Source: Branchiostoma floridae
Taxonomy: Eukaryota > Chordata > Leptocardii > Amphioxiformes > Branchiostomatidae
Direction of reading: 5' to 3'
Length of the DNA stretch: 64,000 bases
Assembly (NCBI RefSeq): GCF_000003815.2
Contig: NC_049992.1
Span: 2,552,207 to 2,616,206 of the forward strand
A program made the position numbers and the translations under genes. Below, one piece after another: positions 55,740 to 64,000 of this stretch. The notes beneath the pieces are model-generated. The model did not search any database, was not told the DNA's origin, and was given only the letters and a program-made list of their open reading frames with translations. Within the stretch, counting starts at the first letter, position 1. Each line of letters opens with the position of its first letter.

Positions 55740-56018
55740 TCAATCATTTTGGAAACGTTTGGTCTCAAGTATATATGACTGGGTAAGATGCATAATATTG
55801 TTATTTGCTTCCTTTGATAAAGAGGGTGAACCCCTGAGTAAAAATTGAGCTAGGGCTGGATCAGACAAAGTTTTCAAATCAAGCGTTGAGCTTACAAGAT
55901 CCTGAAGATTGCAGAGAAGGGATATTCTAAGTTGGTTGTAGTTAGGACAGTACGATGAATAGTGGACAACGCTTTCACATCGGGAGCCACATCTGCAAGA
56001 AGGACTTCTGTTCGTCAT
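55740..56018 (-). pseudogene. LINE ORF2 C-terminal fragment (copy 2)
   Basis: An open frame of 92 codons with C-x-C-x3-C...H-x4-C-P (PSCRCGSRCESVVHYSSYCP). It is the longest intact remnant of the three copies. Confidence 0.7.
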
Positions 56019-56824
56019 TATTTGTCTGTCAGGAGACTGTTTATATCATCGGTATGATATATATTGTTGCAACTGTCTTGTGTACATGTAATCTGCAGCG
56101 TAGGCTGGTACCTACGCCACTATGTGTTAGTTGTGTTAGTTAAGTAGTGACGTCGCTGTTGTGTGACGTCAGTGTCAATGGTCACGTGGCCACTCTCTTC
56201 TCCACAAATCTAGTGTGTTAGAATAGTTTGAATGCCACTGTTTGAATTAGGCTGTCAACATGAGTACGAATAACCTGGGAAATGGATACAATACAGCTGA
56301 TTACAGTGCTCAGCTTCAATCGTTCGTATCCAACCAATTATACGCTGAGACCAGTTTTAAAGTTTTGACATGATTTTGACTGACTAAAACAAAAAACTGT
56401 TTTCATATAAATGCCACATAGAAATTACTAGGGCTATTGAAGTAAACTCCCTTTCAAGATATTGAGTTTACTGTTGTAGGAACATGATACGTATACAAAT
56501 GTATTTTCAGCTAATGTTCCAGGTCAGATCCACCAGAAGACGAAATTGTTTCTGATTGAAATCTTTAGAACTTTTCAAGAAAGTATTTACTTCTGTTGTT
56601 AGATTCCCAGGTGCTACTGTTTCATCTACATTCTTATCTACAAGAAGAATACATGCTTAGTCTTTCAATTTCTAAAGTCAAGAAAATACCAAACAACTTG
56701 ACCATGTCTCCCCCAAACAAGGAGGCTGATTATTTCAACCTCATTGCTTTAAACTAGTAATATTCTAGAGTAAGAATGTTACAGGAAGTAACATAATGTA
56801 TTATTTCTATAGCCAGGCCAGTAA

Positions 56825-57075
56825 GTGTCATGTGTTGTTATTGTATGGGCATCTTGGGAGGGGGCCTTGTGTGATGCAGAAACACCCTTATCTAAGTATC
56901 ATACTTTCACACAACCTGCATTGGAAAGCACACATAGATTACATAGCAGCAAAACAAACAGTACTCTGGGATTCTTGAGAAGGAATCTAAGAGGAGCATG
57001 CAGAACAATCAGAGCTCAAGCCTATTAGTTAGACCAAAACTAGAGTATGCGTCCTCTGTGCGGGAGTAATATTGG
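56825..57075 (+). pseudogene. LINE reverse transcriptase tail relic (copy 3)
   Basis: The counterpart of 45040-45330 (FLRRNLRGACRTIRAQAY). The deletion breakpoint of copy 3 lies just upstream. Confidence 0.7.
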
Positions 57076-59054
57076 CCTCCCTGCCGAAACCCTGCTGCAT
57101 GGCCGCGCTCTTTTGCGCTTACTAGTGTGGCTGTTGTACACAGTGCACAGCTTAGTTCACTTTATTTTTCACTTTTATTGTTTCGCGCACCATCACCTAC
57201 CACACTAGCTGCACCTTGTTTCCCAGAACGTGATGTGCCGCGAGGCACTTTGTCCTGTATGACGACGAAGAAGAAGGCACCACAGCTACCGCCCATTTGT
57301 CGTCAAATCAAGCATACTTCTTACTCAAGAAAGACAAAGACATGTTTGATAAAGTCCCCTTACCGTGCTCTTGAGCGCTGGCTGTCAGGTGGAGTATCAT
57401 CCATGTTGTCACAAGAATGAGTTTCAGACACCAGAGCATGGCTTGCTCCGTTTTAAGCGCTCCGATCTAGAAAGACGCTAGTGTCCTTCCGCAAACCAAC
57501 TGCAAAACTATTTTTCATGCGTCACTGGACTGAATAATTTAGTATTTGTGTCACATTCCAAACAGCACGAGACTCCCCGTCTATCGGGTATACCATATTG
57601 TATTTCCACTGATCAATGACAATAGAAATTTATTTGTGTCTAAGAACTTAATAGTACTTGTTTTCAATGATTCGCTGGCTCCGATCTGTAGTTGCACGAT
57701 ATAAATGGTATACGATAATTTTTGTTATCCATGAAACAGAATGGGCCTCAATACAAATCTATTTATCCGTGATCGAAGAGTAACCTATTGTTTTTGGCCA
57801 TGTAACGTGCGTTCGCATCTGTATCTGTATGTTACCTTTGCCGCATTCGTATGTAGTTCGGCATGTCGTCTGCACGGACGTGCGCAATGATGCATGCACG
57901 TTATATTTTGTCGCGGTAGCTGTTTTTTTTTATCGTTGTAATATTTTCAAAAATCACCCCTATATTTATGGTATTATGGAACAGCCTGTATGGCTAAGGT
58001 GTTTGGTTATCTCTTAGCTTATATCAAAGCAGATATGGGGTTATGTGTTCTCTAATGTAGAACAGCTAATGCGGCCGCCAGAGGAATCCCTGACATGTCC
58101 GAACAGATCCTGACACGTTGCAATATGAGTTACAATAAAGAAGTACATCAGTGCTTTCTCCTGGTACGCTATCAGTAATATTAGGGCTTCGTTTTTTGTT
58201 TGTTTTTTGTTTTATTGTTAAACATATCAAAGAACTAGAAAGGCCGACATTTGCTCGGGAGCAAATACAGCATATTGCAATCCATCTTCATCCCCATGCA
58301 AAAATGTAGTGTTCCATATCAACCTTTTGCAGGAGTTGACCTGTCCTACAACATCATCCCGCTCCAAACTTGATTTTACAAGAATGGGCTCAGAACACCC
58401 CTATCTATGCAAAATGGATTGGTCTTTTTGGCTCATTTCTATAGCTAGTGCTAAAGCTACCCCAATACCAATTTCCAGATCAGTTGGCTTTTTCATGACA
58501 CAGGAAGCAAAAATATACATTTTCGGTCAAAAATGACAAAACTCCCAAATTTAACAATTTTCAAGTGACCCCCCCATATATGTGAATAGAGCCCTGCAGG
58601 TATATACCGCGCGCACCTTCATACCAAATTCCAGATCATTTGGTTTTCATACAAAGGCATAGGAGCCAAAACTTAACATTTTTAGTCTAAAATGGCAAAA
58701 AAATCTAAATTCAACAATTTAGAGTAATGTATGCTCAAAGGAAAAATTTCTAAGTGATCAATTAAGAAAGCGTTGATGGGTTCCTGTGCTCATATGTCCA
58801 ATGCACCTCTGTAGCAAATGTCAGGTCATTAGGTTGTAATACCAGGACACGTGGCCCAAAATATACATATTTGGTCTAAAAATGACCAAAAACTCTAAAT
58901 ATGATAATTTCTAAGGCCTCTATCAAAAAAGTGAAGAAAAAAACAACGTTTGGGGGTATTTGCTGTCCCTACCTCCATGCCATATTTTTGCTCATTTTGT
59001 CAAAAAAAGAAAAAGTTGAATCCATTTGAAGATTTGACAGATGGAGAAGAAGTA

Positions 59055-59292
59055 GTCCATGGGCCAGCACCCGAAATTTCACATATCGGTACCCTCCGGG
59101 GTGGCAACTTCTCCTTGCTATTTTTGAATAGTAGAAGGCCTGTAGCATATATTTTGACGTGATAGCCATTCTGGTATGGTAGCTTTCTATGGCTATCACG
59201 TCAAAATATATGCCACAGGCCTTCTACTATTAAAAAATAACAAGGAGAATTTGCCACCTCGGAGGTACCGATTTTTCCTCTGGCCCATGGAC
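59055..59292. mobile_element. Foldback (hairpin) MITE flanked by TA
   Basis: Two long arms (59055-59168 and 59190-59292) are near-complementary around a loop of about 21 bp ('ttctggtatggtagctttcta'). The outer ends are gtccatgggccag and ctggcccatggac, bordered by TA. Copy 1 has the uninterrupted site near 47266. Confidence 0.9.
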
Positions 59293-59999
59293 TAAAGGAG
59301 AGACTGAGCAAAACAATATATTGCAAATCCATACTGTAGTATGGATTGCAATATTACAAGACACAGTGGTGATGTACTCTAACAGGGCTCATGTCATCAT
59401 CACCACTGGGACATTTGAATATAAACTAGACAAAGGACAGTAAAATGTGAAATAAGATAAAATAACGTACAGCAGTGGGGTAAGGTAATCCAACAAGTAT
59501 ACATAAATACATACAATATTTTAAAGGACAATGTTCAATTATTTTGGAAACGTTTGGTCTCAAGTATATATGACTGGGTAAGATGCATAATATTGCTATT
59601 TGTTTCCTTTGATAAAGAGGGCGAACCCCTGAGTAAAAATTGAGTTAGGGCTGGATCAGACAAAGTTTTCAAATGAAGGGTTGAGCTTACAAGGTCTTGA
59701 ATATTTCAGAGAAGGGATATTTCAAGCTGCAAGAAGGACTTCGTCTTCTTTCCTGTTCGTCATTATATGTCTGTCAGGGACTGTTTATATCATCTGTATG
59801 ATATATATTGTTGCTACTGTCTTGTGTACATGTTATCGGCAACATAGACTGATTCCTTATCTAGTCAGAAATGTCAACAGAAACTAATGTTCAGAGTGGC
59901 TTTCTTGTAGCAACAAATGCGCAATGATATATGTCTGTGTGGAAAGCATTTGCTCTCACATACTGGATGCATATACAGCATGTATTTATATATTCACAC

Positions 60000-60001
60000 A
60001 T

Positions 60002-60040
<39 letters not shown>

Positions 60041-60042
60041 AG
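60000..60042. repeat. (CA)n(TA)n microsatellite
   Basis: A CACA run passes into a TATA run. Confidence 0.95.
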
Positions 60043-60302
60043 ATTTATATGAACATTTTGAGAGTTTGAATCCATCTCAATCCTAAGCAAAGATGGTCGT
60101 TGACTTATGTTGCCGATGGAGTTTACAGTTTTTCATGTTCATTTCTATCTTTTGTTTTTACTTTTAGTCAGATAGCCCAAGGAAAGTTTAGCATTACTCA
60201 TGTTGTCTTAATCCTATCTTTCAGAGTATGTAGCAAAACACGCGGTAGTTTCCCTGCACGAGTCAAGTGTTACAGTAGTCAGGTGTAAAACTCATTGGTT
60301 TT

Positions 60303-60470
60303 CCTGCGTCACTGGACTGAATAATTTAGTATTTGTGCCACATTCCAAACAGCACGAGACTCCTCGTCTATCGGGTATACCATATCTTATTTCAACGGAT
60401 TCATGTCAACAGAATTTTATTTGTGTCTAGGAAGAACTCAACATTTATTTTAGATTAGCGTTTGCTCCGA
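60303..60470. repeat. Fourth fragment of the duplicated unit
   Basis: 'gcgtcactggactgaataat' and about 150 further bases match 45770-45920, 54850-54990 and 57520-57670 with more divergence than the three main copies show among themselves. Confidence 0.75.
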
Positions 60471-61449
60471 TCGCGATCAGTATGGTTGTACGATATAAAT
60501 GTAATTTTGCCAACACAACTGTTGGTCAACTCGGGCGATCTCAACATCCGTATCCATGTGTCCGCATTAAAACACCGAGTTGCCACCATGCCGAACTTTA
60601 TGTGAGTGTCCGAAGAGCATGTCCATGAGAACCTCATGCAATTTATGTCGCATTTGCCACAACCTAACTTAAAGCAAGGGCGCCGCCATGCAGACGAGCC
60701 GATATTGCAGTCTTATTTCGGCAGAAAGCTTAGATTAGCTATATTGTAATATCCGACTTTCTAGACTATGCACTCTCAAAATACCTTACCCTCACTTTCT
60801 TATCAGCAAACTCACCGAAATAAATAAGATCCCCATTGTAAGTGATATATGGCAACATTTAATGCCATCTAATTACAAGAAAATAGAGGGATTTCTTCTA
60901 TGAATGAAATGTAACATGTTTTGTTTTTCTTGTTTGTATGTATAATGGAAATCAACTTTCAAAAGTTGTAGGGCCTAATGACCTATTTTGAAATGAATAA
61001 CTATGAACAAATAGATAAATACATTCACGTAACATTCTTCCAAGACGGGCCTAAGTGTCCTTACAAATGTATACGTAAAAACTCGCCATCTGCAAACTTT
61101 CAAGCTAGTAGATAAACCCAGTCAATTATCCAGGAGAACTTCAAACAAAAATCGATGAAAACCATTCGTCATGATCTGCACTTCATGACGAACAACAGAC
61201 GATCTTATTACAGTTCAGCCGGACCTAAAACGTGAATCTTTGACACGAGGCAGATAAGGACACAGCAAGTAAATGTTATGGATGACATCATTTGCAGAAA
61301 CAAACTTAATGCAAGCAAGGTAAACAAAACACGTCAATATTATCTAAAGTTTCAAAACAGACAGAACAAACGATGTCGATGAAACAAGAATTAAAGCTAC
61401 AAAATATGGTCTCACAGCAAACCGTTCTGTATTTAAAGGTGCTCAAAGT
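60471..61449. other. No recognised feature
   Basis: AT-rich sequence. I found neither exon signals nor repeat ends. Confidence 0.4.
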
Positions 61450-61850
61450 GACACTACTGTGATAGACTAGTTAGTATCAGTTAAACCAATTTCTACCACA
61501 TTGGTGCCCCTTGACCTATCGAGGAACTACAATGTACGTATCTGCACTGTACTACGGCCATGGGTACATCTACGCCCTCCCTGAACATATAGCTCAAGCC
61601 AAAAACTTGGAGGCATTTAAACATGCCCTCCGTACCAGCCATTAACCAACCATAGTCCACGGGTACTCGCCGCCACACAACAACACGGCGGTCATGACGT
61701 CAGGGAGCGGTGCCCCTGCCCACTGAGGAGCCACAAGCCAACTGCACCAGTCCTGCATCTAGGAAAATGACTCCTTCACCACAGTGCCAGAGCCATCAAC
61801 AAAATGAGGTTGGCGCTTAAAAAGAAGAAGAATAAGAAGAATCTACCTCA
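61450..61850 (+). pseudogene. LINE ORF2 C-terminus and 3' tail
   Basis: The plus strand reads LPEHIAQAKNLEAFKHALRT followed by SH and a stop at about 61640, the standard end of CR1/Jockey-type ORF2 proteins. A GAAGAATAAGAAGAAT-type 3' tail lies near 61825-61845. The 5' part is truncated. Confidence 0.75.
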
Positions 61851-63065
61851 CTATGTGTCTACAAGGCTACCACACGATATACTGTCCCCTTTTGGTACTT
61901 TCTCGTCATGTTCACCTTCTCCTGTTTGGCTGGGGAGGGGGGTTCCCTCCAAAATCAGGCCAAATTGATGTCATACACAAAATTCACTTGCTGTGGCCTA
62001 AACTCCTCTGACACCTCCACATTTCCGGTGGTGGGGAGAGAGAGAAATGGGGAATCGATTTTAGGAGGATTTCGGAGAGTTTAGTGAGTGAGAGATGAGG
62101 AGGTGTTTAGGTAAGATTGCAAAGTCAATACCGGGGGAAGATTTCACGGCGAAACTGGGACAAACACTGGTAAAACTTCAAATTAGAATCGATCCGAGCT
62201 GGCTCTTTTCGGAGTTCTTGGTCAAACAGTTTACGGATAGTGTGACCGAAGTTGGAAAGGCCTATTGAATGCTTATGATTTTTGATTCTGAAATTTGTAT
62301 GTGTGATGATCATCTGATATATCAAATGGTGTACATCTGTGTTTGTCTGTGTACTATCATTAATGATTATATGAACCCTGGAATTCGAGGGATTGGCCTA
62401 CTCTTTAAGAAGAGGTTAGTCTCCGACTGTTGTTTTTTTAGTCTTTTTTATGAGGCTTTCTATTCAGTGTATTGTTTCTTGAAGTCCGCCAGCCAAACGT
62501 AGGGGCTAATAATAATAGGTTTCCCAATAAGCCATAAAACTACACTAAATCAAACTAAACTAATATCAAAACTAAACTTCAGTAAAAAGGACAGAAGAAG
62601 AACTCGAAAGTCGCCATTTCCGACTTCCGACGAACTTTGACCCAGTGCTGACGTCACACGTGCTTAAAAGCACCCAGGGAAGATAGCCAAAAAATTTCCG
62701 CCGATCCAGCTGCAGGGTACGAAGTCGGCCTACTTTTTTCACTTTTCCTTCCCCACCCTGCCCTTGTAAGTTGAAGTTGATTACCGTGCGTAGGATCGAT
62801 GCCTAGTTCCCAGGTTTATCGACCCCCCGCTGTAGAACACCTGTCACGATCCCTCCGGACCAGACCCAACACATGTTCCACACCAGAAGTCATCAGTTAT
62901 ACCCTGCAAATCTGGGAACAGTGCCATGGTCTTAGCTGGGAGAATTAAAGTCACTTGGCTGGCTGCAGCAAGTCCAGAAGGTTAGGAGGGCGTGAAAGGC
63001 ATGTGATTCTGGATTAGCTCGACGTGTGACCGGTTGGCCGGTTAGGGTCAAGAGGACTTTAAAAG
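61851..63065. other. No recognised feature
   Basis: Mixed sequence with short purine-rich stretches. No gene, inverted-repeat end or promoter could be supported. Confidence 0.4.
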
Positions 63066-63228
63066 TTTAATTAAAAGGTAATTCAATCTCAAAAACTGGA
63101 CATTTTACTTCCGACGTTTCAAGTGACATCCATCACTCTTTTTCACTGACGTCAGCGTTACTAGAATTCGACGTTTTAGAGATTGAATTGGCTTTAACTA
63201 TTACGTACCTGGATGGCTAATCTTAATT
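63066..63228. mobile_element. Penelope-like terminal-repeat relic
   Basis: It contains 'attacgtacctggatggctaa', like the 'attacctggatgtctaacc' terminus at 20775. On the minus strand there is a degraded hammerhead-like core ending in GAAACGTC with stem II AGTGA/TCACT. 'attcaatctc' and 'gagattgaat' form an inverted pair around it. Confidence 0.5.
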
Positions 63229-63240
63229 CAATGAACTACA

Positions 63241-63370
63241 GGGCAGTAAGAGAAGCAGTGGGCATGTCGAAGTGAGCTCCAGATCCGTCCAAATGGTCCT
63301 TGAGAGGGCAGTAAGAGAAGCAGTGGGCATGTCGAAGTGAGCTCCAGATCCGTCCAAATGGTCCTTGAGA
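63241..63370. repeat. 65-bp direct tandem duplication
   Basis: 'gggcagtaagagaagcagtg' and the following 45 bases occur twice in succession (63241 and 63306) with no difference that I can see. Confidence 0.93.
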
Positions 63371-63412
63371 AGACGTCAGGACAAATTTATGTGTACATGT
63401 AAACACGTTTAT

Positions 63413-63416
<4 letters not shown>

Positions 63417-63474
<58 letters not shown>

Positions 63475-63480
63475 AAGAGA
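63417..63480. repeat. (GA)n microsatellite
   Basis: A GA dinucleotide run of about 60 bp. Confidence 0.97.
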
Positions 63481-63499
63481 GAAAAGGGTTCATTGACAT

Positions 63500-64000
63500 T
63501 AAAATCCTTGCAGCACAAAATGAATGAATTGTTGTTTTCTTAGAGTCAGGATTTCAATCACAAGCATGGCATCGTTAAAACTGGTCTAGTATCAAGTTGT
63601 TTAAGATATTTGATTCATGAATGGGAAGAGTTAACGTTATGACACGAAGAAACATTCACTGCACAAAATTACAAATTACACGTTATCGTTCAGGAGCTCA
63701 CTAAGGTATGGCGCTGTTAGCGAAACGAACAGTTAGTTCTACATCTGAACTGAGAGCATTTATCGTTGTTTCTTATTACGTGTCCTATTCTGAGTATGAG
63801 TATGGGTCTTCAGAATTGCGTAGTAGGTTTCCTTCCATCTTTGCAGATGATGGTAGCACTCTCTCCTTGAAGTTAGGGCGGTTTACAGCGTCTACTCAGG
63901 GACTGTAACCCTGCGTACGTCGCTGTATATATACAGTACAGCCAATTCCCCTGTCGCATTCATAACTAGCTGCTGCCGTATGTCTTCAAAGCCGATGTAT
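63500..64000. other. No recognised feature
   Basis: A TATATATA lies near 63926-63935, but no coding start or transcript context supports a promoter. Open frames on the plus strand show no domain. Confidence 0.3.

Larger units (their letters stand above)
49298..56608. repeat. Segmental tandem duplication, copy 2 (7.3 kb)
   Basis: It matches copy 1 but lacks its LINE, MITE and SINE insertions and an 840-bp block equivalent to 46492-47330 (junction near 55548). It has its own insertions: a MITE at 50895-51097, about 80 bp at 53883-53960 and about 217 bp at 54081-54298. Confidence 0.9.
56609..59855. repeat. Segmental tandem duplication, copy 3 (internally deleted)
   Basis: It starts 'caggtgctactgtttcatc', follows copy 1 for about 210 bp, then jumps near 56822 to the equivalent of 45045. 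About 5.4 kb is thus missing. It then tracks copy 1 to about 59855. It keeps the 46490-47330 block lost from copy 2. Confidence 0.88.

Noticed and set aside
63900..63960. TATATATA as the promoter of the mosaic gene
   Set aside because: No first exon or signal peptide follows on the minus strand and more than 20 kb of duplicated repeats separates it from the first recognised exon.

Overview
This window looks like animal genomic DNA, most likely from a cephalochordate such as an amphioxus (Branchiostoma). That assignment is an inference. It rests on a mosaic extracellular gene with very short phase-1 exons, on introns dense with small inverted-repeat elements, on Penelope-like retroelements, on a tRNA-derived SINE and on several LINE fragments. 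There are no operons or bacterial signals. A run of 100 N (20315-20414) marks an assembly gap.

The main content is one long minus-strand gene running from at least 39031 down past position 1. I can read 30 exons, about 5.0 kb of coding sequence or roughly 1,675 residues. The first exon(s), with start codon and signal peptide, and the 3' end lie outside what I can recognise. In transcript order the domains are: CUB-A (39031-35555), CUB-B (35189-33512), one sushi/CCP (29152-28949), CUB-C (28027-25437), CUB-D (25139-24765), six tectonin-type beta-propeller blades on five exons (24345-17575), thirteen LDL-receptor class A modules with one exon each (13086-1498), a discoidin/F5-8 type C domain (1136-482), and the start of a C-type lectin domain (161-1). 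Every junction between domains is phase 1, so the reading frame is continuous through the whole chain. This is the best candidate here for something undescribed: a giant secreted or cell-surface protein combining three carbohydrate- or membrane-binding folds (tectonin, F5/8C, C-type lectin) with CUB, sushi and LDLa adhesion modules. A role in recognition or aggregation is inference only.

The introns carry many mobile elements. These include TTAA-flanked (piggyBac-type) non-autonomous elements at 1680-2163, 13681-14976 and 29276-30220, a TA-flanked element at 5681-6186, a GC-rich element at 9226-10145, and a cluster of perfect-palindrome modules at 15549-17362. Two opposed Penelope-like elements with hammerhead-ribozyme-like termini lie at 18476-22772. 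A degenerate LINE is at 31500-32770. A 34-bp minisatellite at 23947-24217 repeats the end of a coding exon together with its splice donor. A 42-bp G-rich minisatellite lies at 37706-38580.

From 39468 to about 59855 there is no recognised host gene. The region is three tandem copies of one segmental duplication (units starting near 39468, 49298 and 56609). The copies differ by mobile-element insertions and deletions, so each copy supplies the empty site for insertions in the others: a LINE fragment, three MITEs, a SINE with a 13-bp target duplication, and a foldback element. From 59856 to 64000 I see only repeat fragments, including a LINE 3' end at 61450-61850 and a Penelope terminus relic near 63070-63228.
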